Assembly: GCA_007121115.1 (NCBI GenBank)
Contig: SKMI01000240.1
Span: 1 to 36,199 of the forward strand
DNA length: 36,199 bases
Origin: Paracoccaceae bacterium
GTDB taxonomy: Bacteria > Pseudomonadota > Alphaproteobacteria > Rhodobacterales > Rhodobacteraceae
Reading direction: 5' to 3'
Notes under the pieces: generated by a model
Seen by the model: only the letters and a program-made list of their open reading frames with translations
Told to the model about the DNA's origin: nothing
The model's database searches: none
Translations under genes and position numbers: made by a program
In this document: positions 28,548-35,087 of the stretch, in pieces
Position numbering within the stretch: the stretch's first letter is position 1
Layout of the letters: each line of letters starts with the position of its first letter

Positions 28548-29738
28548 ATGCGCGCAACCCATGACATCGTGATCTCGGGCGGCGGCATCGCCGGGCTCAG
28601 CGCCGCGGCGGCCTTTGGCAGCGCCGGTTTCAGCGTGCTTTGCGTCGACCCTGCCCCGCCGGTCACGGATGCCGCGTCGACGGGCGCCGACCTGCGCACC
28701 ACCGCGTTTCTGCAGCCGTCGATCCCGGTGCTGGAACGTGCCGGGGTCTGGGACCGGTTGGCACCCCACGCCATGCCGTTGCAGGTCATGCGGATCGTCG
28801 ATGCCGGAGGGGTGGAACCGATAGCACGCGTCAGCCACGACTTCGACGCCGCCGATGTCTCGGACCAGCCCTTTGGCTGGAACCTGCCCAACTGGCTGCT
28901 CAGCCGCGAATTGCTGGCGCGGCTGACGGAACTGCCGAACGTGGATTTTCGCCCCGGGGTCGGTTCGGCAGGCATCACCACGCGCGAAACCAAGGGACTG
29001 GTGCGGCTGAGCGATGGCACCAGCGCGGCGGCCCGGCTGGTGGTCGCTGCAGATGGACGCAACTCGCCGCTTCGCAACGCGCTGGGGATCAACGTGCGCA
29101 CCATGCGCTACGGGCAGAAGGCGCTGGCCTTTGCCGTGACCCACCCGGTGCCGCACGAAAACGTCTCGACCGAGATTCACCGCTCCGGCGGGCCCTTCAC
29201 CCTCGTCCCCCTGCCCGACCGCGATGGCCAGCCCTGTTCGGCCGTCGTCTGGATGGAGCGCGGCCCCGAGGTGGCGCGGCTGCAGGCGCTCCCCGTCCCG
29301 GCGTTCGAGGCCGAGATGACGGCGCGTTCGGGCGGGCTCTTCGGGCCGCTGAAACTGGCCTCGGCGCTGACCGCCTGGCCGATCATCAGCCAGATCGCCG
29401 AACGCTTCGACGCCGAGCGCGTGGCCTTGATGGCCGAAGCCGCGCATGTCGTCCCGCCCATCGGCGCGCAGGGGCTGAACATGTCGCTGGCCGATCTGCG
29501 CGTGCTGCTGGAACTGGCCACGCCGGAAACCCTGGGCGACCGCACGATGCTGGCGCAGTATCATCGCCGCCGCTGGCCTGAGGTACAGGCCCGCGTGGCC
29601 GGGGTGGATGTGCTGAACCGCGCATCGATGGCCGGGGCGCAGCCGCTGCGCGACCTGCGCGCGCGGGTGCTGGACCTGATGTATGCCGCAGCACCCGTGC
29701 GGCACGGGCTGATGCATCTGGGCATGGGGATGCGCTGA
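28548..29738 (+). CDS. UbiH/UbiF-type FAD-dependent monooxygenase
   Basis: Flavin hydroxylase of the UbiH/UbiF/Coq6 group, expected to hydroxylate the ubiquinone precursor ring at the membrane. I start at the ATG at 28548 (MRATHDIVISGGGIAGLSAAAAFG), giving 396 residues; the ORF track start is a TTG 11 codons earlier. The N-terminal FAD-binding loop GGGIAGLS is intact. VVAADGRNSPLRNALGI is the middle DG motif. In the second FAD motif, usually GDAAH, this protein has LMAEAAHVVPPIGAQGLNMSLADLR, so AE replaces GD. Which ring position it acts on cannot be told. It converges with the next gene with only 10 nt between the stops. Confidence 0.88.
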   Translation: MRATHDIVISGGGIAGLSAAAAFGSAGFSVLCVDPAPPVTDAASTGADLRTTAFLQPSIPVLERAGVWDRLAPHAMPLQVMRIVDAGGVEPIARVSHDFDAADVSDQPFGWNLPNWLLSRELLARLTELPNVDFRPGVGSAGITTRETKGLVRLSDGTSAAARLVVAADGRNSPLRNALGINVRTMRYGQKALAFAVTHPVPHENVSTEIHRSGGPFTLVPLPDRDGQPCSAVVWMERGPEVARLQALPVPAFEAEMTARSGGLFGPLKLASALTAWPIISQIAERFDAERVALMAEAAHVVPPIGAQGLNMSLADLRVLLELATPETLGDRTMLAQYHRRRWPEVQARVAGVDVLNRASMAGAQPLRDLRARVLDLMYAAAPVRHGLMHLGMGMR

Positions 29739-29748
29739 CGCCCATTGG

Positions 29749-31029
29749 TCAGCCGATCAGGTCGGCCTCCTGCCGCTGGCTCTGATAATGCCGCCGCAGC
29801 CGTTGCAGGGCGATACGCAGCACGATCTTGCCCGACCGTGCCGACCAGCCCAGCCGCCGCTCGGCGGTTTCCAGCCCCTCGTGGTAGCAGCAGCAGCGCA
29901 GGGCCATGTCGGCCAGCCCGGGGCCAAGCTCGCGCAGTGCCTCGGCCAGTCGCAGCGCCGCCTGTGCGGCGCTGCCCTTTGCCCGGCCGGCGACGCTGCG
30001 ATCCGACAGCGCCGCATCCAGCCGGGCAGGAAACTCCTCGGGGCCGATTTCCGGGTCCACGACCCCGGTGCGCGCGATCTCGAAATCCTCGTGCAACCGG
30101 CTGGCGGCGGCCACCAGATCGGAGGACAGGAAGGGCGCACCGTCGCGGTCGCGCCGCCGGGCCAGCACCGCCACCGGGGTTTCAGTGCCAGCGTAGCGCG
30201 GTTTGCGGGCGGCCTCCTCCTCGTCCATGGCCGCGTCTTGCGCGGGCGCCTCGGCCTGCCCCATCGCCACCAGCCGTCCCAGTTCCGCCCGGCCCGCGCC
30301 GCTCAGCGCGTAGCTGGCCACGCGACCGGGGCGGTGGCAGGTGATCCAGTCCTTGAGCGCGAAGGCCTCGGCCACGTGCCGGTCCAGCACCGCCAGCCGC
30401 GTCGCCCTGCCCGCGGTGTCCTCGCGCAGCACCACGGCCTTCTCCATATCCGGGGCAATGGCCAGCAGCGCGCCGCTGCGCGCAAGGCAGGGCAGGATGC
30501 GCGCAGCTTCACGGGTGATCATGTCGGCATCGGCAAGAGGCGCCGCACCGCTGGGGCAGACGGCTGTCATGGCTGATGTGTCCTTGTCCTGGTCGGTACG
30601 TCCGACTTTGGGGCGCTGGTCGCCCGCAGGCGATGCATCGACGGGCGCGGCGGGCGATGGCGCAACCCGCGGAGCGTGCGTTGCCGAAGTCGCGCCTGCC
30701 CCCTGGCACCGCCCGCAACGGCAGCCGCAACCCCCCGCTGCGCCAACGCGCATCGTCGAATCCAGACGGCTCAGCGCCTCGTCCACCAGCGGGTCATCGC
30801 GCCGGTTCTCGAACCGCCGCACCTTGCGCAGGATGGTGGACGCGTGGCACCCCCGCTCGCGGGCCAGCGCGCGCAGTGACTGACCTTCGCTGGTGTGTGA
30901 CAGATACAGCCGCACCGCATCCGGTATCCATTCGGGCAGCTTGCGAACCTGCCGGATATTGGCGTTTTCAAGCTCCGCCACGCTTCGCTCCCGTCTTGTT
31001 GCTCGTGGGTATACAGAGGTACCGAGCAT
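29749..31029 (-). CDS. HTH protein with DUF6456-like C-terminal domain
   Basis: A 426-residue two-domain protein. Residues about 30-85 form a resolvase/sigma-type helix-turn-helix (RLYLSHTSEGQSLRALARERGCHASTILRKVRRFENRRDDPLV), so DNA binding is likely. A variable, low-complexity linker follows with a cysteine cluster GGCGCRCGRCQG near residue 100. The C-terminal part (about 280-426) ends in an all-helical domain that I recall as DUF6456, with RLHEDFEIARTG and LRCCCYHEGLETAERRLGWSARSGKIVLRIALQRLRRHY. Function is unknown; a regulator is likely. The start is uncertain: ATG at 31029 (AAGG upstream) or GTG at 30981 (GGGAG upstream). It is divergent from the DUF6477-like gene. Confidence 0.85.
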   Translation of the reverse strand: MLGTSVYPRATRRERSVAELENANIRQVRKLPEWIPDAVRLYLSHTSEGQSLRALARERGCHASTILRKVRRFENRRDDPLVDEALSRLDSTMRVGAAGGCGCRCGRCQGAGATSATHAPRVAPSPAAPVDASPAGDQRPKVGRTDQDKDTSAMTAVCPSGAAPLADADMITREAARILPCLARSGALLAIAPDMEKAVVLREDTAGRATRLAVLDRHVAEAFALKDWITCHRPGRVASYALSGAGRAELGRLVAMGQAEAPAQDAAMDEEEAARKPRYAGTETPVAVLARRRDRDGAPFLSSDLVAAASRLHEDFEIARTGVVDPEIGPEEFPARLDAALSDRSVAGRAKGSAAQAALRLAEALRELGPGLADMALRCCCYHEGLETAERRLGWSARSGKIVLRIALQRLRRHYQSQRQEADLIG

Positions 31030-31200
31030 TCAACCTTCAGTTGCTTTGGTTACGGCACAGTTAACGACAGCCGCCCCGGGGTTGATCATGGCTTTCAATA
31101 ATTAAACGCCATTAAGCATTGCGTTCGGTGGCGTTGGGGCCTGCGCAACACCGGCATGGTTCATGGCAGACTACTCTCTTCCAGGTTGAAGGAGAGACAG
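31030..31200. promoter_or_regulatory. Divergent control region of the DUF6456/DUF6477 pair
   Basis: A 171-nt gap between two outward-facing genes. It is the most AT-rich part of its surroundings (TTCAATAATTAAACGCCATTAAGC). It contains the direct repeat ATTAA-ACGCC-ATTAA and a separate GTTAACG; the repeat resembles a CtrA site but with 6 nt between TTAA words, not 7. Promoters must lie here, but I found no convincing -35/-10 pair for either gene. Confidence 0.4.
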
Positions 31201-31623
31201 ATGCACCACCCGGTTTCCGTCATTCACGCCCTGCGCCGCCCGCAGCTTCTGGTCACTGCGGCGCGGTTTGCCCTGGCTGAATACCGTCGCGAGGTGTCGC
31301 TTCGCCTGGCCCTGCGCGGTCACATTGACGGCGCGCTGCCCGGCCCGGCGGCGGCGCTGGACCTGCTGCTGGAGATCGAGGCCGGGCTGGAAGCGCTGCG
31401 CCAGCGCCGCGATGCCGCCTGGCGCCCGGCGCGGCATGTCATGGTGCTGGGCGCGGTCATGGCCGAAGCGCGGCTGGTCGATGCCGCCGCCCGTGCGGTG
31501 GCGTTGGCGCAGGTGGATACGGAACCCGGCGAAAGGCGTGTCACGGCGCGGGCGCATCCGGTCGTCACGCCGAGCGGCGCAGGCCCGGCTTGCCCGCAGA
31601 TCACCCCGGTTGCAGCACCGTGA
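31201..31623 (+). CDS. DUF6477-like small protein
   Basis: A 140-residue soluble protein starting MHHPVSVIHALRRPQLLVTAARFALAEYRREVSLRLAL; AAGGAGAG lies four bases before the ATG (the ORF track starts 15 codons earlier). The core is helical and arginine-rich, with LDLLLEIEAGLEALRQRRDAAWRPARHVMVLGAVMAEARL. The last 30 residues are proline/alanine-rich and probably disordered. It fits my recollection of DUF6477, a Rhodobacterales family found next to DUF6456 genes; function unknown. The divergent arrangement suggests that the two are functionally or regulatorily linked. Confidence 0.8.
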   Translation: MHHPVSVIHALRRPQLLVTAARFALAEYRREVSLRLALRGHIDGALPGPAAALDLLLEIEAGLEALRQRRDAAWRPARHVMVLGAVMAEARLVDAAARAVALAQVDTEPGERRVTARAHPVVTPSGAGPACPQITPVAAP

Positions 31624-31662
31624 GCAAGCGGATTTTGTCCATCCCCCGGCCAGATTGCGCCC

Positions 31663-31728
31663 ACACCAAACCGCCCCCGGGGCGTGCAGGGGTGGGTGGG
31701 TGGGCACGGCCCGGGGGCGGTTTGGTGT
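31663..31728. terminator. 25-bp inverted repeat with a G-quadruplex loop
   Basis: Left arm ACACCAAACCGCCCCCGGGGCGTGC (31663-31687) and right arm GCACGGCCCGGGGGCGGTTTGGTGT (31704-31728) pair over 25 bp with a single G-G mismatch. The 16-nt loop plus one arm base is GGGGTGGGTGGGTGGG on the plus strand. It sits between the convergent DUF6477-like and aminotransferase genes. The AAACC...GGTTT flanks around a GC-rich core resemble a bidirectional intrinsic terminator, although U-tracts are short. The rest of the 161-nt gap has no gene. Confidence 0.8.
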
Positions 31729-31784
31729 AGGCTCCGGACCGAACGGGTGCACGCCTACTCAGGCGCCAGGAACCCGACTCCCCG

Positions 31785-33194
31785 TCAGGCCGCCGCCTGC
31801 ATCAACCCGCGTTCGCTCAGGATGTCGTGCGTCTCGTCCAGCGCCTTGCGCGCGCGGGACACCACCTCATCCAGATCGGCGGGGGTGATCACCAGCGGCG
31901 GGGCGATGATCATGCGGTCGGCGACATGGCGCATGACCAGGTTGTTGGCAAAACACCGCTCGCGGCAGATATACCCCACCGTCCCGGGGTCCGAGGCAAA
32001 GCGCGCCCGCGCCGCCTTGTCCGGGGTCAGCGCGATCGAGGCCATGAGCCCGCGACTCACCGCCTCGCCCACCAGCGGATGATCGGCGAGCCCCGCCCAG
32101 ACCTGCGCCAGATAGGGCGCGGTATGGTCGCGCACCCGCTCGACGATTCCTTCTTCCTCGATGATACGCAGGTTTTCCAGCGCCACGGCGGCGGCTACCG
32201 GATGGCCGGAATAGGTGTATCCGTGGTTGAACTCGTCCCCGGCGATGACCTCGGCCACTTCGTCGCAGACGATGGAACCACCGATGGGTGCGTAGCCGGA
32301 ACTTAGACCCTTGGCGATGGTCATGATATGCGGCTGGATTCCGTAGGACTGGCTGCCGAACCAGTGGCCCAGCCGTCCGAAGCCGGTGATCACCTCGTCA
32401 GCGATCAGCAGGATGTCGTGCTCGGCGCAGATGCGCTTGATCTCGGGCCAGTAGCTTTCCGGCGGAATGATCACCCCGCCCGCGCCCTGCACCGGCTCGG
32501 CGATGAAGGCGGCGACCTTGTCCGCGCCCAGCTCCGCGATCTTCGCCTCCAGTTGCCGCGCGCGTTCGATGCCGAACGCCTCCGGCGTCATGTCGCCGCC
32601 CTCCAGGAACCAGTTCGGCTGGTCGATATGCACGATGCCCGGGATCGGCATTCCCCCTTGCGCGTGCATCGCCGCCATCCCGCCGAGCGAGGCGCTGCCC
32701 ATGCTGGAGCCGTGATAGGCGTTGCGCCGGGCGATGATGACCTGCTTTTCCGGCTGGCCCTTGCGCGCCCAGTAGTGGCGCACCATGCGGATGTTGGTGT
32801 CATTCGCCTCGGACCCGCCCGAGGCGAAGAAGACGTGGTTCAGATCCCCGGGCGCCAGCGCCGCCAGCTTCTCGGCCAGCGCGATGGCGGGAACGTGGCT
32901 GGTCTGGAAGAAGGTGTTGTAATAGGGCAATTCGCGCATCTGCCGGGCGGCCACATCGGCGAGTTCGTGGCGGCCGTAGCCGATGTTGACGCACCACAGC
33001 CCGGACATCCCGTCGATCAGTTCCACCCCGTCGCTGTCTGTCAGGCGCACGCCCTCGGCCCGCGTGATGATCCGCGCGCCCTTCTCGGCCAGTTCGCCGT
33101 TGGCGGTGAACGGGTGCATGTGATGCGCCGCGTCGCGGGCCTGCAACTCGGCGGTGGGCGGGTGGTTGGCGATGGGGGCGGCAAGGCTGGACAT
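31785..33194 (-). CDS. Class III omega-aminotransferase
   Basis: PLP enzyme that moves an amino group from an omega-amino acid or amine, often to pyruvate. The product is 469 residues from the ATG at 33194 (MSSLAAPIANHPPTAELQ) with GGAG eight bases upstream; the ORF track starts at a TTG two codons earlier. Seen are LIDGMSGLWCVNIGYGRHELADVA, FFASGGSEANDTNIRMVRHYW, RNAYHGSSMGSASLGG, the DEVITGFGRLGHWFG aspartate segment and the PLP lysine in TIAKGLSSGYAPIGG. This fits the putrescine/beta-alanine/taurine-pyruvate aminotransferase group; substrate cannot be fixed from sequence. The upstream palindrome and nearby GntR gene suggest regulated catabolism. Confidence 0.9.
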   Translation of the reverse strand: MSSLAAPIANHPPTAELQARDAAHHMHPFTANGELAEKGARIITRAEGVRLTDSDGVELIDGMSGLWCVNIGYGRHELADVAARQMRELPYYNTFFQTSHVPAIALAEKLAALAPGDLNHVFFASGGSEANDTNIRMVRHYWARKGQPEKQVIIARRNAYHGSSMGSASLGGMAAMHAQGGMPIPGIVHIDQPNWFLEGGDMTPEAFGIERARQLEAKIAELGADKVAAFIAEPVQGAGGVIIPPESYWPEIKRICAEHDILLIADEVITGFGRLGHWFGSQSYGIQPHIMTIAKGLSSGYAPIGGSIVCDEVAEVIAGDEFNHGYTYSGHPVAAAVALENLRIIEEEGIVERVRDHTAPYLAQVWAGLADHPLVGEAVSRGLMASIALTPDKAARARFASDPGTVGYICRERCFANNLVMRHVADRMIIAPPLVITPADLDEVVSRARKALDETHDILSERGLMQAAA

Positions 33195-33254
33195 GGGCAA
33201 GGCTCCGCAATTGGGATCAGGCAGCGAACCGGCGCGCGGATCACTTTGGCCCGA

Positions 33255-33283
33255 AGCATAGGATCAAACCCGACCGCGAACAA
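33255..33283 (-). promoter_or_regulatory. Candidate promoter of the aminotransferase gene
   Basis: On the minus strand TTGTTC (33283-33278), a 17-nt spacer and TATGCT (33260-33255) precede the aminotransferase start by about 60 nt. The spacer holds a GATCAAA half-site (33262-33268), also present in the palindrome just upstream. Confidence 0.45.
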
Positions 33284-33286
33284 TGT

Positions 33287-33300
33287 AATTTGATCAAATT
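33287..33300. promoter_or_regulatory. Perfect 14-bp palindrome AATTTGATCAAATT
   Basis: A perfect palindrome immediately upstream of the candidate -35 of the aminotransferase gene, in an otherwise GC-rich gap. Its AATT(T/G)G...(C/A)AAATT form is like FCD-type GntR operators such as those of PdhR and LldR. The neighbouring GntR gene is the natural candidate to bind it. Binding is inference. Confidence 0.6.
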
Positions 33301-33371
33301 CTCCCCGCGCGCCCCCTTTCGCCGCCCGCAGCCCATTCCCCGGCAAGACCCTATTGCCACGGCCCCGCTTC

Positions 33372-33388
33372 ATCTTGCTGAAAATACC
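33372..33388 (-). repeat. 17-nt gene-end motif, copy B
   Basis: On the minus strand TATTTTCAGCAAGATGA, about 30-50 nt past the stop of the second GntR gene. It shares TATTTT and AGATGA with the copy after ccmH, in the same orientation relative to the upstream gene. The rest of the 225-nt gap between the GntR and aminotransferase genes holds the promoter and palindrome and no gene. Confidence 0.5.
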
Positions 33389-33419
33389 CAAATGACCCGC
33401 CGCCCCAACGCGCGCGACC

Positions 33420-34097
33420 TCAGGACAAGGCTCCGCCGCCCGCGACCCCGAACAGCCCCGCATCAATCCCGGCGGCGATCTGGTCAACGCCCTGCTGTAC
33501 ATCGGCGCGCAGCGCGGCCTCCAGCGCCGCGCTGTCCCTCGCGTCCAGCGCCGCCAGCGCCAGCTTGTGGTTATCCGGCAGCACGATCCCCGACGGCCCG
33601 GTGCAGACCACCCGCAGCGACGGCCCCACCCGCAGCCAGAGCGAGCGCGCCAGCGCGTCGAGCACGGTGGACCCGGCGGCGGCGTAAAGCGTGAAGTGAA
33701 AGCGGTGGTTGGCGCGCAGATAGGCGGGCACGTCCCCGGCGGCGATGGCGGCATCCACCTGCGAATCGATCTCGCGCAACTGACTGGTCAGCGCGGGCGT
33801 TACGTTGGGCAGCGCCAGCGCGCCCAGCCGCGATTCGATGGCCGCGCGGGCAAAGCCCAGATCGGCCAGTTCGCGCCCGGAAAGCCGCGGCAGATGCACC
33901 CGGCGGTTGCCTTGAAGGGCCAGCGCGCCTTCGGCGATCAGGCGGCGCAGCGCCTCGCGCACCGGGGTCATGCCGAGGCCCAGCCGCGCCACCAGCCCCT
34001 CGATCGTCACCGCGTCCCCCGGTGCCAGTTGACCGAACAGCACCATGTCGCGCAGCCGTTCATAGGCGATCTGGTGGGCGGGCGCGCGACCGGGCAT
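33420..34097 (-). CDS. GntR family regulator, FCD subfamily (second copy)
   Basis: A 225-residue transcription regulator. The N-terminal winged helix (about 8-70) reads QIAYERLRDMVLFGQLAPGDAVTIEGLVARLGLGMTPVREALRRLIAEGAL, and the C-terminal FCD ligand domain has NHRFHFTLYAAAGS and DNHKLALAALDARD. It lies 9 nt after the quinone oxidoreductase gene in the matB-side operon and upstream of the aminotransferase gene, so it probably controls one or both. Rhizobial MatR, which controls malonate genes including matB, is also a GntR/FCD protein, but I see no specific evidence that this is its orthologue. The tail is glycine-rich (FGVAGGGALS). Confidence 0.9.
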   Translation of the reverse strand: MPGRAPAHQIAYERLRDMVLFGQLAPGDAVTIEGLVARLGLGMTPVREALRRLIAEGALALQGNRRVHLPRLSGRELADLGFARAAIESRLGALALPNVTPALTSQLREIDSQVDAAIAAGDVPAYLRANHRFHFTLYAAAGSTVLDALARSLWLRVGPSLRVVCTGPSGIVLPDNHKLALAALDARDSAALEAALRADVQQGVDQIAAGIDAGLFGVAGGGALS

Positions 34098-34106
34098 GGC
34101 GCGCGC

Positions 34107-35087
34107 TCAGGGGATCAGCACCGTGGCGCCGGTGGTGGCGCGGGCCTCGAGCGCGCGGTGCGCCTCGGCCACCTGATCGAGCGGCCGCCGCGCGCCGATG
34201 GTGATCTTCACCTTGCCGCTTTCCACCATATCGAACAGGTGCCGCGCCATCTCCTGACAGCGGGCATGGTCGGCGATATGGGTAAACAGAGTGGGCCGCG
34301 TGATCTGGAGCGAGCCCTTGCCCGCCAGCAGGGCCAGATCCACGGGCGGCACCGGCCCCGAGGCATTGCCGAAGCTGATCATCATGCCCACGGGCCGCAG
34401 CGAATCGAGCGAGCCTTCGAACGTATCCCTGCCCACCGAATCCATCACCGCATCGACCCCGCGCCCGTCCGTAATCTCCTTCACGCGGGCCGCGAAATCC
34501 TCGGTCCGGTAGTTGATGGCGTGGGCGGCGCCGTGGTCCAGCGCCAGCGCGCATTTTTCGTCTGTGCCAGCGGTGCCGATCAGCGTTATCCCCAGCGCCC
34601 GGGCCCATTGGCAGGCGATCAGCCCCACGCCCCCGGCGGCGGCATGGAACAGCACCGTATCGCCCGCCTTCAGCGGCACCGTGCGGTGGAACAGGTATTC
34701 GACCGTCAGCCCCTGCAGCATCATCGCGGCGCCAGTCTCGAAATCGATCCCGTCGGGCAGCGGGCAGACCTGCGCGGCGGGCATGACGCGGGCCTCGGCA
34801 TAGGCGCCCGGCGGGGCGGCGGCATAGGCCACGCGGTCGCCCGGTTTCAGGTGGGTGACGCCGTCGCCCACGGCTTCAACCACGCCTGCGGCCTCCATCC
34901 CCAGGGGGTGCGGGAGCGCCAGCGGATAGAGCCCGGTGCGCTGATAGACATCGATGTAGTTCAGCCCGCAGGCGTGCTGGCGCAGACGGACCTCGCCCTT
35001 CCCCGGCGCGCCAACCTCGCGGTCCACCAGTTTCAGCACCTCCGGCCCGCCGGTTTCCTGGATGATGACGGCTCTCACGGTGCTCAT
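34107..35087 (-). CDS. Quinone oxidoreductase (zeta-crystallin type, QOR)
   Basis: NADPH-dependent zinc-free medium-chain reductase of 326 residues. It begins MSTVRAVIIQETGGPEVLKLVD and shows CGLNYIDVYQRTGLYPLALPHPLGMEAAGVVEAVG, lacking the catalytic zinc ligands of alcohol dehydrogenases. The NADPH loop is VLFHAAAGGVGLIACQWARALG, characteristic of the QOR family. Physiological substrate may be quinones or enones and cannot be fixed here. The ATG overlaps the matB-like stop by 4 nt (ATGA), so the two genes are translationally coupled. It runs 9 nt ahead of the GntR gene. Confidence 0.9.
   Translation of the reverse strand: MSTVRAVIIQETGGPEVLKLVDREVGAPGKGEVRLRQHACGLNYIDVYQRTGLYPLALPHPLGMEAAGVVEAVGDGVTHLKPGDRVAYAAAPPGAYAEARVMPAAQVCPLPDGIDFETGAAMMLQGLTVEYLFHRTVPLKAGDTVLFHAAAGGVGLIACQWARALGITLIGTAGTDEKCALALDHGAAHAINYRTEDFAARVKEITDGRGVDAVMDSVGRDTFEGSLDSLRPVGMMISFGNASGPVPPVDLALLAGKGSLQITRPTLFTHIADHARCQEMARHLFDMVESGKVKITIGARRPLDQVAEAHRALEARATTGATVLIP

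Noticed and set aside
27150-29717. Minus-strand open frame of 855 residues
   Set aside because: Antisense to the nucleotidase, small membrane proteins and the UbiH-like gene, which have ribosome sites and family motifs. Its composition is shadow-like.
31078-31096. Possible Fnr box TTGATCATGGCTTTCAA
   Set aside because: The half-sites TTGA and TCAA are 9 nt apart, not in the TTGAT-N4-ATCAA form.
31094-31120. CtrA-like site ATTAAACGCCATTAAG
   Set aside because: The TTAA words are 6 nt apart and not 7, and the trailing C is missing. It is kept only as a repeat.
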